A DNA stretch of 64,000 nucleotides from Holdemania sp. Marseille-P2844 (GTDB lineage Bacteria; Bacillota_I; Bacilli_A; Erysipelotrichales; Erysipelotrichaceae): the NCBI RefSeq assembly GCF_900120005.1, contig NZ_LT635447.1, positions 86,828-150,827 of the forward strand. The letters are read 5' to 3'. Below are positions 16,464 to 25,111 of this stretch, piece by piece (position 1 is the stretch's first letter; each line of letters begins with the position of its first letter). Below the pieces are notes generated by a model. The model did no database searches. It saw nothing but the letters and a program-made list of their open reading frames with translations, and was not told the DNA's origin. The position numbers and the translations under genes were made by a program.

Positions 16464-19400
16464 TCATTGTTCTTCAGGCAGCGATCTTTCCGCCTCCGCT
16501 CCATTCAGATTAGCAGCGGCCAGCGCAGTTTTTCCCGCCAGCTGAGCAAACCAGTCGAGATACGGCCGCCACAACGGCGTATCAAATGTCTGCGCATCCT
16601 GCGGATTCGCAAATTTAATTCGATACTGATCTTTCATCCGGCTGTCAATAACCGCGGTTCGCAGCATTTTAAACGAAAATTCATTGACCGCCATTTTCTC
16701 ACCCTGCAGCGTATAAAACAAATCGTCTGGTTCCTTCAGCGGATCGGTATACCATCGCCGGCCGGCTTCCAGAATCTGATCGTCAGCGTCCAGCTTCTCG
16801 AAAACGGGTTCGTCGTTGATCCAGCCTTCATACTGGCTTGCCCACATCATCGGCAATACCAGACTGTCGCCCTGTCTTTCAAACGGAATTTCGTAATGTG
16901 CGCCCACCGCGTATTTTTCGCGTACCGGCTCTGCGCCCTGATCAAAAATTGCCTTTGCTTTCGCATTGATCAGCGTGGTATCAGCTTTGCAGGCCCAGTT
17001 TACAACCGCGGCGCATTCATTGACATAATGATATTGAATCCCCGCTTCGATCCCTTCCCCCGCAAAATAGTCTGACTGGGGCAAAGGACTGATCAATGTC
17101 AACGTTTCCGCGTAATTCTTCTGTTCCTCCTTCTGATTTATGGTGAACATGACCGCTCCGTTAAACTCAAGCTGTTCTTCCCCGGTTTGTTGAAACTGAC
17201 GGGATATTGTGCCGATGTTAACACGAAGTTCATTATCGTCCGGGTCTTTGTCCAGTTCATAATCAACCCGGGCCCGCATGATCGCCGTTTCATCGTTCAG
17301 CATAAACGGAATTCTGATCGTCTGTTCCGGCAGCGCCGGCAGCTGTTGTTCAAAAATCACCTCATCCTGCAGCCAGACGGTCACCGTCTGCTGCTTTTGG
17401 GGATTGCAGCCATCGCAAAGAGCATGCAGCATTGCGTATTCAGTTTCATCTGGATGCGCTGCGGGAACAAACAACTGACCGGCCGCCGAGTCGCCTTCGT
17501 TAAGCTGAAAGTAACCGGAAATGGAGGTTCCCTCATTGCCTGCCCGATCGACGAGTTCCACGACAATTTTGCATTTTCCCGCCATTGTCAGTTCGATTGT
17601 CTGCGGAGTATCGTGATCAAACCAGGACGAAGTTTTAATATAGGATTGACCTTCGTCATAGGTGAGGCGGTAACGCCAGCGCTTAACACCGCTCAAATCG
17701 TCCTGCGGCGTAATCAAAACAGCTATTTTATCTTCCTCGGTTTCAGCTTCTGGCGGATCAAACAAGGCCCATGGGGATTGCTTGTCAATATTGCCGACCG
17801 GAATAGCGACCGTCGTACTATTTCCCGCATGATCTTTCGAAGATACGGAATAAGTACCATTTTCACTGACGGTAAACTGAGCGGCAGGCCCATCTCCAGT
17901 TTTCTGCGGAACGCTCAGGTGCTTCACTCCGCTCAGCTCGTCCTTCGCCTGAACCTGAACCAAAACATCTGTATTCGTCCAGTCCTGCGGCGTCAGCGTC
18001 CAGCTGATCGCAGGGCCGTGCAGATCCGCGCGCCATTCCAATTCTGCCAGCCCGGCGCAGTTATCCGCATAATCGCAGGCGGTCAGCGTCAGCGTCTGAC
18101 GTCCTTCTTTGTCGTTGGCCAACGGCGTCGACCAGATTTCGTCCTGCTCAGTCAATGCAATTTCACCTTGCGAAGTTGCGGCTTGTACCGTTTGAACACC
18201 GCTGTTAAACTCCGCGGGCCGATCTTCGACTTTACCGGTATGGACTGTAAGTCGGGCCGTTCCATTAACCCAGTTTGAATATACCTGATCCCCATCCGCA
18301 AGAATCGTTCCCGCTTCGTCTTCAATCCAGCTGCGCTCACTCTGGGGCGGCAGGCGATCAATTTTGTACAGATCCGAAAGGGTTACACTGCGGTTGCCCG
18401 CAAAGTCTTCAACTTCCACTTTGATCCTGTTCAGACCATTTTCTCCCAGCGTCAGCGTCGCTGGCTGCGCCTGCAGCCATTCGCTGCAGCGACCGTAATG
18501 CAGACCGCCGTCAACGGATAAAGCCCAGCGCCAGCGTTTTACGCCGGAATGTTCATCATAAGGGGAAACCTCAACCGCCACCGGCTGGTTATGCCACGTT
18601 TCATCACCCTGGGGATCCAAGTGTGCGGATGGCGCGGTATTGTCAATCAGAAAAACGTTTGACGTCACAGTCGCCCTGTTTCCAGCTTCATCCTGTAACT
18701 GCGCTTCGATCTGCCACTGGCCGGACTGATCCAGCGAATAGAAAAACGCAGAACCATCCCCGTTTCCCAAATCCTGCCGCTGTTGGGTAAGAACATTCAG
18801 CAGCGTGTACCGGGCATCCGCAATCCAGTGTTCTTGCGGATCATACAGATTTTTATAGGTAACGACGGTGACATCGTATGAATTCAGCCGGGCATTGGTA
18901 CTGTGTCCTTCATACTTGTAACACGGCGTGCTGCGGCTGCCGGTTGTATGCTGACACCAGCCGGCGTCATCGCTCGACCAGATCTGATGCGGCAAATTTC
19001 CCTGCTGAGCCCAATATACCGGATTCGCTGCATACTGAACGCCCCAGCCCGGACTGGTTTCAATCCAGGGCCAGGCTTTTCCTTTTGAGCCGTATGAGTA
19101 ATAGCGGTAACGAAAACCGCCGCCCTGTTCTTCAGTATACCAGCCACTGATCTGGCTGGAGTAGCTGTCGAGCCCTTTTACGACCTCCGGATTGGCGTAG
19201 GCTGGAATGGATCCCCCGCGGCCATAGTCGTAGAAATCAGATTGATTCTGAATTTCCGCTTCCTGCCGTGCGAACAATGAGGTCGACGGAGTAAAAATAC
19301 CGGCACTCTCTTTTTTCCATATCCCCTGTGTACCATCAGGCTCGAAAGTTCCGCCGTCCAGACAAACCGTGACCTGACGAATATCTGTATTTTCAATTTT

Positions 19401-20024
19401 TTCCGGCGTCCAGCGAACATGTTCCTGCACGGCGTAATCCGGAATCTGAAAATAGTTTAACTCATAGTGACACTGCGGCCCGCTGTCGTTAAACATGACA
19501 TAAAGATTGCTTACCTCGCGGTCTTCCAGATTTAAGGCAATCCGCTTCTCTTTCGTGCTCAGCACCTCTTCGCCAGCCGTCAGCTCCGCCCGGCCGTCAA
19601 CCCAGTTCATTTCTGCGTTGATCCAGACTGTCTTTTCCATGACTTCGCCCCTGCCGTTCCATCCCTGAACCTCAAGCTGCAAGTCGCCGATCTTTATTGG
19701 CCGCCCGAAATGGGCTGAGATAAAATTGGGATCGTCCGGATTTTCATTTCCGCTGACAGTCAGCGTTTTTAATCCGGCCAGCACTTCCCAGCTTGTTCGC
19801 TTGGGATAGGAAAAAGTCCCCAGCGCGTTAAACTGCGCCGTAATTTGTTGGGAATTGATCGTCATCTGTTGATCGGCAGTAAATTCGCTGTCCCAGAAAT
19901 CCTGATGGGCGACCCAATCCTTTACGGAATAAAATAACATGACTGTACAATCCGCCCGGATGGCTGCCATACTTAAAACCAGATTGATCAGCATCAGCAA
20001 GCACAAACATCTCCGCGTTTTCAA
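16464..20024 (-). CDS. Large secreted protein with Ig-like repeats, end of the Tad operon
   Basis: 1186 residues. A signal-peptide-like N-terminus (LCLLMLINLVLSMAAIRA) is followed by several bacterial Ig-like modules between about residues 440 and 850, recognisable by repeated DNTAP/DLSGVKRWRW and DRAGN-type motifs. The C-terminal 330 residues are less clear. No LPXTG anchor is seen. The start is a TTG at 20024 that overlaps the stop of the upstream TadE-like gene (TTGA), with GGGTGA as ribosome site, so translation is coupled to the pilus genes. A pilus-associated adhesin or tip protein is a reasonable inference. Confidence 0.8.
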   Translation of the reverse strand: MKTRRCLCLLMLINLVLSMAAIRADCTVMLFYSVKDWVAHQDFWDSEFTADQQMTINSQQITAQFNALGTFSYPKRTSWEVLAGLKTLTVSGNENPDDPNFISAHFGRPIKIGDLQLEVQGWNGRGEVMEKTVWINAEMNWVDGRAELTAGEEVLSTKEKRIALNLEDREVSNLYVMFNDSGPQCHYELNYFQIPDYAVQEHVRWTPEKIENTDIRQVTVCLDGGTFEPDGTQGIWKKESAGIFTPSTSLFARQEAEIQNQSDFYDYGRGGSIPAYANPEVVKGLDSYSSQISGWYTEEQGGGFRYRYYSYGSKGKAWPWIETSPGWGVQYAANPVYWAQQGNLPHQIWSSDDAGWCQHTTGSRSTPCYKYEGHSTNARLNSYDVTVVTYKNLYDPQEHWIADARYTLLNVLTQQRQDLGNGDGSAFFYSLDQSGQWQIEAQLQDEAGNRATVTSNVFLIDNTAPSAHLDPQGDETWHNQPVAVEVSPYDEHSGVKRWRWALSVDGGLHYGRCSEWLQAQPATLTLGENGLNRIKVEVEDFAGNRSVTLSDLYKIDRLPPQSERSWIEDEAGTILADGDQVYSNWVNGTARLTVHTGKVEDRPAEFNSGVQTVQAATSQGEIALTEQDEIWSTPLANDKEGRQTLTLTACDYADNCAGLAELEWRADLHGPAISWTLTPQDWTNTDVLVQVQAKDELSGVKHLSVPQKTGDGPAAQFTVSENGTYSVSSKDHAGNSTTVAIPVGNIDKQSPWALFDPPEAETEEDKIAVLITPQDDLSGVKRWRYRLTYDEGQSYIKTSSWFDHDTPQTIELTMAGKCKIVVELVDRAGNEGTSISGYFQLNEGDSAAGQLFVPAAHPDETEYAMLHALCDGCNPQKQQTVTVWLQDEVIFEQQLPALPEQTIRIPFMLNDETAIMRARVDYELDKDPDDNELRVNIGTISRQFQQTGEEQLEFNGAVMFTINQKEEQKNYAETLTLISPLPQSDYFAGEGIEAGIQYHYVNECAAVVNWACKADTTLINAKAKAIFDQGAEPVREKYAVGAHYEIPFERQGDSLVLPMMWASQYEGWINDEPVFEKLDADDQILEAGRRWYTDPLKEPDDLFYTLQGEKMAVNEFSFKMLRTAVIDSRMKDQYRIKFANPQDAQTFDTPLWRPYLDWFAQLAGKTALAAANLNGAEAERSLPEEQ

Positions 20025-20365
20025 TAGATCACCCGCTTCGTTGTTTTTGACGCCTTCAGCTCGGTTTTCAAACCGATCAGGGCGATTTCAATCTGAAGCT
20101 TCCCCGTTACTTTGTAGGTACACCGCTCATTCTGCGGCTGTCTTTCCGTTTCCACCGTCACTTCCGGAACCCGCTGCTTCCAAACTTCAATTTCCTGTTT
20201 GGCCGGTTCTGTCAGACCCTCGTGGACTTCAATGATTTCCACCATTGAGCTTGTCAGCTCATTGATTGTTTTATAGCCGACGGCAAAAGCCAGCATCTGC
20301 GGAATTAACAACACGCAGAATGTGAACACAAATAAGCCGCCGAAAATTTCCACGCCCTTACCCAT
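20021..20365 (-). CDS. TadE-like / DUF4320-like pilus protein
   Basis: 114 residues. It begins with GVEIFGGLFVFTFCVLLIPQ, one membrane segment with a Gly/Glu region resembling pseudopilins, followed by a soluble domain rich in charged residues. AAGGAGGAGAAAT precedes the ATG. It lies between the TadC-like gene and the Ig-like secreted protein, which supports a minor pilin role in the Tad/Flp apparatus. The family name is given with caution. Confidence 0.62.
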   Translation of the reverse strand: MGKGVEIFGGLFVFTFCVLLIPQMLAFAVGYKTINELTSSMVEIIEVHEGLTEPAKQEIEVWKQRVPEVTVETERQPQNERCTYKVTGKLQIEIALIGLKTELKASKTTKRVIY

Positions 20366-20383
20366 ATTTCTCCTCCTTTTTGT

Positions 20384-21151
20384 TTAGAAAAACCGGATCG
20401 AAGCGATCATATTCAAAATCACAAAGCCCAGCCACAGAAACAGAACGTAAGGAATCATATTCTGTTTTTCAATCCGGCGCTGCAGCTCAATGCGGCGTGC
20501 GCCCTGGATCTTTTCATTCGCGATTTTAGAAAACGCCGTTAAGATCAGCTCACGATTCTCGGAAGTGATCGACAGACTGAACAACGTCCGCATAATCCGT
20601 CCGATATCGTCAATTTGAGAAAACCGCTGGGCAAACTTCAAATAGGGCTTCAGATCAGATCCCTGGGTATGGATTTCCCGCGCCAAAACCCGCAGATCTT
20701 CCTGAAAGATCGCCGGCGCTTCACGGATTGATTTTTCAATCGCGTTGGGCACCGGATTGTTTTGAATCAGGATCGCCAGATGATTCAAATAGTAAGGAAA
20801 TTCTTTTTTAGCCTGTCCCAGCAGTTGGATATAGATCATCTTTAACCGCAGGCGATCGCCAAGGTAGACGGCGGTGGCCGCCAGAACGGCGCAGATCAGT
20901 GAAAATGTATCCAGCGTGCCTTTCTTGATCGCCAGCATGAACAATCCGGCGGCAAACGCGTACAATATCCGTTTAAGCATGCGGGCGCGCGGTTGTCCCT
21001 TTCCTGTTTTTTCACAATAAAATGCGTAGTCGGATTCCATCCAGCGGTCTAATAACGCCGCTGTTTCCGCAGCGAACGGACCCGCTTGATAGGCCCACAG
21101 GCCCCACAAGCTCAGTGCACTCAGCTGCATCAGCGCCAACATCAATCCCAT
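20384..21151 (-). CDS. tadC: Tad pilus inner-membrane platform protein, TadC-like
   Basis: 255 residues from the ATG at 21151, which follows AGAGGTGAG; an earlier in-frame start has no ribosome site. Membrane segments lie near the N-terminus, near residues 70-105 and at the C-terminus, with a cytoplasmic region between them, the layout of the type II secretion F/TadC family. It follows TadB by 10 nt. With TadB it should form the platform on which the TadA motor works. Confidence 0.78.
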   Translation of the reverse strand: MGLMLALMQLSALSLWGLWAYQAGPFAAETAALLDRWMESDYAFYCEKTGKGQPRARMLKRILYAFAAGLFMLAIKKGTLDTFSLICAVLAATAVYLGDRLRLKMIYIQLLGQAKKEFPYYLNHLAILIQNNPVPNAIEKSIREAPAIFQEDLRVLAREIHTQGSDLKPYLKFAQRFSQIDDIGRIMRTLFSLSITSENRELILTAFSKIANEKIQGARRIELQRRIEKQNMIPYVLFLWLGFVILNMIASIRFF

Positions 21152-21161
21152 AAACTCACCT

Positions 21162-22043
21162 CTATTCCAGCTTGTCGTTGCGGCTGCACCAGAATTCATA
21201 CAGAAACAGCGTCGCAGCGTTCAGCAGGTAAAACAGAAAAATGCAGAAGCGAAAGGACTCCGTCGCCAGATTGACATACATGGAGGAATGAAACATCTTT
21301 TTCATGACCAGCGCCGCCAGCAGATTCAAAATCATCATAAAGTAAAATACGGAACGTCCGGCAGCTTTCTTCTGCCGGTAATCGTTGATCAGCAGTTCAC
21401 TTTCCTCGGTGTTGTCAAACAGATAATCGACAAGCTGTTCGTTGCGTCCGCCTTCAATCTTTTTGCCTTTTAACAATAAATGAAGATTACGGACCTGCGA
21501 ATATTCGTACTTCTTTTCCAAATCATCCAGCGCCTGGGCAAAATCCGAATTGGCTTCGATCTGCCGCACGCAAAGCTCAAGATCCTTTTTTAACGGCGCT
21601 TCCACCAACGCCGCGCAGTCTTTCAGAATCCGCAGACTGTTTTTATCTTCCCGGATGTAAAGAATCGCGGTCGATACATACGTCAACATTTCCTTTTCTT
21701 CTTTTTCCTGGGCTAAGCGCTTCAGATTCATATAGAAAAATGAAGGCAGAAAGAAGATCGCCAGGGACGCGATGATCGCCGAATAGACCCAGTGCTCTGT
21801 CGTGGCGTAGCAGAGCAAGCCGCACAGAGTTCCTAAAATTGCCGCCTGACTTGCATATTGACCAGCCGGATAATGTCCGCCCAGGATTTCAATCCGGCGG
21901 ATTAATCCAAAATAGGAAATATCGTTCAGCTTCCGCATCACCCGGCTGTCCAAAACAGCCTGCCAGTCATGGCAGTCCAGTTTGAATGCGAGGGCACTGT
22001 AACAAAAGCCCAGCGTCAGAAACAGAATTTTCATTCCGCGCAT
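21162..22043 (-). CDS. tadB: Tad pilus inner-membrane platform protein, TadB-like
   Basis: 293 residues from the ATG at 22043, chosen for the GGGAGAAG site; the open frame continues 35 codons upstream inside tadA. Hydrophobic segments lie at the N-terminus, around residues 70-110 and in the last 60 residues, with a helical cytoplasmic part between. It overlaps the 3' end of tadA by 13 bases. Confidence 0.78.
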   Translation of the reverse strand: MRGMKILFLTLGFCYSALAFKLDCHDWQAVLDSRVMRKLNDISYFGLIRRIEILGGHYPAGQYASQAAILGTLCGLLCYATTEHWVYSAIIASLAIFFLPSFFYMNLKRLAQEKEEKEMLTYVSTAILYIREDKNSLRILKDCAALVEAPLKKDLELCVRQIEANSDFAQALDDLEKKYEYSQVRNLHLLLKGKKIEGGRNEQLVDYLFDNTEESELLINDYRQKKAAGRSVFYFMMILNLLAALVMKKMFHSSMYVNLATESFRFCIFLFYLLNAATLFLYEFWCSRNDKLE

Positions 22044-23086
22044 GATTTCTTCTCCCTGCTTTCCGTCATTCCCAGACGGCGCTGCAATTCGGGTGAACAG
22101 CGGTTCAGCCGGCCGGTGCGGGCCCGGTAGAGAACATGCTGGGTACATTGCCGGGTTTTCGGGTCATAGAGATACTCGATGATTTCGTCGACGCTGCGGA
22201 CAATTCCGTCCTTACCCGTTTCCTTTTTCAGATGAACGACCAGATCGACCAGGGAATACACACGCATTTCAAGCGAGCTCATCGACTCCGCGTCGTTTTT
22301 CATCATCTGCTTGATGCGGGTGGTAACGGTATCCGCTCCGCGGGTATGCATCGTTGTCAGCACGGTATGTCCGGTCGACATCGCGTCCAGCAAATCGTCG
22401 ACTTCTTTTCCGCGGGCTTCCTGAAGCAGAATCCAGTTGACGTTCTGACGCAGCGCCATCGCGATGATCGCTGAATAATCAAAGCCCGGACGCACCCGGA
22501 ACGCGCTGCATGAAGCTTCAGGATGGATTTCCTTAATATTGAATTCCAGCGAATCTTCAATCGTCACAATTCTCTGATCGACGGGAATATAGGTCGCCAG
22601 AAATTTTAAGAATTCAGTTTTGCCGCTGCCGGTTTCACCGACAAAAATGATGTTGCACCGATAGCGGATACAGCGGATCAGAAACTGCAGTGCCGAACGG
22701 GTGATAAAGCCGCTTTCCACTAAATAGTCCTCGCTCAGAATACTGGCGCGGGATACCTTGCGCAGCGCCAACGTCACGCCGCTGACCGAAAGTTCCTCAT
22801 GAATCGCGCTGACGCGCAAATCGAGATCGGCGTCATGAATATCGCCTTCCAGACAGGGGCTGCCGGGGTTGAATTCTTTTTCCATCTTATTGGCAACCTG
22901 ATTGGCAATGCGGTTGATCTCCGTTTCCTGAATCGATCGGTCCATCAGACGGTAATGCCCATGATGATTGGAAGTCACCCAGATTTCGTTGTGATTCAGA
23001 CAGTTGATATCGCGGATATCTTCCTGAATTAGAAGATCGCTGAGCACACCGAAGTCAATTTTGTCAAAGATCCGCGCATCATTCAT
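22031..23086 (-). CDS. tadA: Tad pilus ATPase TadA/CpaF
   Basis: 351 residues. Walker A GETGSGKT lies at about residues 150-157, the Asp box IEDSLEFNI near 175, the Walker B-like WILLQEAR near 215 and the His-box region GHTVLTTMHTRG near 240. This is the CpaF branch of type II/IV secretion ATPases and powers pilin assembly. It overlaps the CpaB gene by 8 bases. Confidence 0.92.
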   Translation of the reverse strand: MNDARIFDKIDFGVLSDLLIQEDIRDINCLNHNEIWVTSNHHGHYRLMDRSIQETEINRIANQVANKMEKEFNPGSPCLEGDIHDADLDLRVSAIHEELSVSGVTLALRKVSRASILSEDYLVESGFITRSALQFLIRCIRYRCNIIFVGETGSGKTEFLKFLATYIPVDQRIVTIEDSLEFNIKEIHPEASCSAFRVRPGFDYSAIIAMALRQNVNWILLQEARGKEVDDLLDAMSTGHTVLTTMHTRGADTVTTRIKQMMKNDAESMSSLEMRVYSLVDLVVHLKKETGKDGIVRSVDEIIEYLYDPKTRQCTQHVLYRARTGRLNRCSPELQRRLGMTESREKKSCAE

Positions 23087-23879
23087 CCTCCCTCACCTCT
23101 TTGACCAGACTGACGTCAATCGTTTTCTGATAAAGCAGTTCACGCATTTTCGCAATGTCATAGAAATCCTCAGCCTGACTTTCCGGATTCAGCGATCCAT
23201 AGGTTACCATCGGCAGCACCGTGCCGAAAAACTTTGCCCGCTGGACCAGATCCGCGTCTTCGTACGAGAGGGCGACAACGATGACGCTGGTGGCCTTATC
23301 CGACTGGGCGTCGATATTCTTACCCGTACTGTCGCGAACCGCGATCACCCGCGCCTGCGATACCAGCTGCCCATACAGCACGCGTTTTTCCGATTCGTCT
23401 GCCTGTGTCGCGTAGCCCTGAAAATAAAGATCAATCTGATGTCCCGGCAGGATGGAATTGGCGTAAGATGTCTTGATGTCCGCGTCGATCGTCACCGCCG
23501 CTTCATTCTCCAGCAGCGGAAACGCCGACACATCATGAAGCTCATCTTTCGCTATCAACAGTTCTTCATAGAACAAGGCGCCTTCCGCAACCGAATTATA
23601 GGTGTCGACTGCCTGACCGATTAATTGTTCCGGATCTTTTTCAACGCCTTCCAGCACTACCGGCCGCGGAACCTCGATCAACTGAATATCCTCCCGTTGA
23701 ATCACCGTGCCGGATTTCAGATATCGCGCCGCAACGGGAACCAAAATCGGATCAATGGCCGCCTGTACGGTCGTTTCATACACTTTATAACCGCATAAGC
23801 CCACCGCCAACGTCAGAATCAGCGTTAAAAGCAGCCGGTAGCGCTGAAGAAAAGAAGGGGAAAGCTTTATTTTTTTCAT
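23079..23879 (-). CDS. Flp pilus assembly protein CpaB/RcpC-like (SAF domain)
   Basis: 266 residues. One membrane segment (LLLTLILTLAVGLCGYKV) is followed by a SAF-like domain (ARYLKSGTVIQREDIQLIEVP) at about residues 47-70, then a CpaB-type C-terminal region. In Gram-positive Tad systems this protein is thought to act outside the membrane in pilus assembly. It shares a 4-base overlap with the upstream gene. Confidence 0.82.
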   Translation of the reverse strand: MKKIKLSPSFLQRYRLLLTLILTLAVGLCGYKVYETTVQAAIDPILVPVAARYLKSGTVIQREDIQLIEVPRPVVLEGVEKDPEQLIGQAVDTYNSVAEGALFYEELLIAKDELHDVSAFPLLENEAAVTIDADIKTSYANSILPGHQIDLYFQGYATQADESEKRVLYGQLVSQARVIAVRDSTGKNIDAQSDKATSVIVVALSYEDADLVQRAKFFGTVLPMVTYGSLNPESQAEDFYDIAKMRELLYQKTIDVSLVKEVREDE

Positions 23880-24277
23880 TCTGTCTCCTCGTTTCTTTCA
23901 ACGATCACCACGTTGTCATATTGCGAATCCATCTGTGCGCTCATCGCTGCTTTCCCCGATTCCCGCACCGCCACGGCAATCGCGGCCGGATCTTCATGAA
24001 TATCGACAAAGCGAACTTCCAGCTGCGACAGCGTGCTGTGATTCTGCGCGATCTTTGCATTCCACAACCGCATCACCCGGTTTTTATTCACCGACAAACG
24101 GTTGTTTACGATCAGGTCTCCGCGGTTCAGCGCTTCGTCCATCACGGATAACTGCGTCGTCCGCACACTCTCAAACAGCGAATCTTCCATAATCAGCTTG
24201 CGGTCAAAATCCAGAAACAATAACAGACAGATACAGGCCAGGAAAATCAGGCCGTAAATCTTGACGGATTGACTCAT
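23876..24277 (-). CDS. Tad-locus membrane protein, possible TadF-type minor pilin
   Basis: 133 residues with one N-terminal membrane segment (IYGLIFLACICLLLFL) and a soluble domain. It lies between the pilin and CpaB genes, where minor pilins and TadF-like proteins are often found. I see no diagnostic motif, so the role rests on context. Confidence 0.6.
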   Translation of the reverse strand: MSQSVKIYGLIFLACICLLLFLDFDRKLIMEDSLFESVRTTQLSVMDEALNRGDLIVNNRLSVNKNRVMRLWNAKIAQNHSTLSQLEVRFVDIHEDPAAIAVAVRESGKAAMSAQMDSQYDNVVIVERNEETE

Positions 24278-24307
24278 TCATATTCCTCCTTCACATTGAT
24301 GAAAAGA

Positions 24308-24331
24308 AAGGAAAGCGCGGCCGCTTTCCTT
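24308..24331 (-). terminator. Attenuating terminator after the pilin gene
   Basis: AAGGAAAGCG pairs perfectly with CGCTTTCCTT around a 4-nt loop, followed on the minus strand by TTTCTTTT. It lies between the pilin gene and the rest of the tad genes. Partial termination here would give more pilin than machinery, a common pattern in pilus operons. Confidence 0.75.
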
Positions 24332-24338
24332 CTGTCGG

Positions 24339-24518
24339 TTACGATACCGACGGTGTGTAGTGCTGCCCTAAATCCAGCAAGTTCCCGACGGTCTTACTGA
24401 TGCCGCTGGTCAGCTGCGCCGCGAATCCAGTGTCGGCCATTGTGATGTAAGCTATCAACAGGCCGACCAGAATTACCGCGATGATTAATCCTCCGTATTC
24501 TTGAAATATCTCTTTCAT
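24339..24518 (-). CDS. Small Flp-type major pilin candidate
   Basis: 59 residues from the ATG at 24518; AGGAG lies 7 nt ahead, whereas the GTG two codons earlier is too close to it. MKEIFQEYGGLIIAVILVGL matches the pilin pattern in which a short charged leader with a Gln-Glu-Tyr precedes a single hydrophobic helix. It is the first gene of the tad operon. No prepilin peptidase gene is present in the window. Confidence 0.7.
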   Translation of the reverse strand: MKEIFQEYGGLIIAVILVGLLIAYITMADTGFAAQLTSGISKTVGNLLDLGQHYTPSVS

Positions 24519-24825
24519 AAACACTCTCCTTTCGCTTACATTAGTAATATTGCGGTATTTTTAAAAAAGCCCCACGAAAAATCAAAATATTTTTACTTTT
24601 TTCCGTTTTTTTTAGAATTTTTATGAAAATCTCTGTTTATTTTCATAAATCTGCCTTTTTTTATGTTTTTTGCCTTCACAATGTGATAAACAAGGATTCA
24701 TTCACATTTCTGCGTTGATCTGTTCTGCCAGACCGCGGCAAAATTTTTTTTATTTTTTTTTAAATTCAGGACTTCATTTTTTTCAAATTATGCTATAATA
24801 AATGAGCACTTGGAAATCAGAATGC
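24519..24825. promoter_or_regulatory. AT-rich intergenic region with tRNA promoter
   Basis: About 300 bases between the pilin gene and the tRNA genes. It is very AT-rich, with no gene seen. The tRNA promoter -10 box TATAAT is at 24794-24799, preceded by TGC (extended -10); no good -35 box is evident. The leftward tad promoter must also lie here but is not clear. Confidence 0.6.
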
Positions 24826-24899
24826 GCGGGTGTAGTTCAATGGCAGAACACAACCTTCCCAAGGTTGCTACGGGAGTTCGATTCTCCTCACCCGCTCCA
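24826..24899 (+). tRNA. tRNA-Gly (anticodon CCC)
   Basis: 74 bases including CCA. Acceptor GCGGGTG/CACCCGC, anticodon stem CAACC/GGTTG with loop TTCCCAA, T-arm loop TTCGATT. It is 8 nt upstream of the second tRNA-Gly gene and shares its promoter. Confidence 0.95.
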
Positions 24900-24907
24900 C
24901 AAGTTGT

Positions 24908-24981
24908 GCAGATGTAGTTCAATGGTAGAACGCGACCTTGCCAAGGTCGACACGGCGGTTCAATTCCGCTCATCTGCTCCA
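24908..24981 (+). tRNA. tRNA-Gly (anticodon GCC), prophage integration target
   Basis: 74 bases including CCA. Acceptor GCAGATG/CATCTGC, anticodon stem CGACC/GGTCG with loop TTGCCAA. The last 19 bases belong to the 38-bp core repeat that recurs at 63014, so the prophage supplies the 3' end and leaves the gene intact. Confidence 0.95.
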
Positions 24982-25000
24982 TTACGATTTAAGCCCTTAA
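24963..25000 (+). repeat. attL core (38-bp direct repeat with 63014-63051)
   Basis: The 38 bases are identical to 63014-63051. They cover the T-arm to CCA end of tRNA-Gly(GCC) plus the first arm of its terminator. The integrase gene starts 112 nt away, the standard arrangement. Confidence 0.95.
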
Positions 25001-25016
25001 TTTAAAGGGCTTTTTT
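24991..25016 (+). terminator. tRNA-Gly terminator rebuilt across attL
   Basis: AAGCCCTT pairs with AAGGGCTT, followed by a T run. The left arm lies in the att core and the right arm in phage DNA. An equivalent hairpin (AAGCCCTT...AAGGGCTT plus T run) spans 63042-63066 at attR, so each att junction recreates a working terminator. Confidence 0.85.
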
Positions 25017-25033
25017 AATGTTCATACATAAAA

Positions 25034-25054
25034 AGACGAAAAAAAGACGAAAAT
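25034..25054 (+). promoter_or_regulatory. Probable integrase arm-type sites, left
   Basis: Two direct copies of AGACGAA, 11 bp apart, lie between attL and the integrase gene. Two copies also occur inside the right end at 62908-62927. Paired direct repeats on both phage arms are the usual layout of arm-type sites for tyrosine integrases; binding is inferred. Confidence 0.6.
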
Positions 25055-25111
25055 TTGACTGTTTGATTAAACGAAGATCGTTGTGTATTATAGAATCAGG
25101 GGGGTGAATTT

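Noticed and set aside
17187..18278. A 363-codon rightward frame inside the Ig-like protein gene
   Set aside because: Antisense shadow; no ribosome site and implausible composition.
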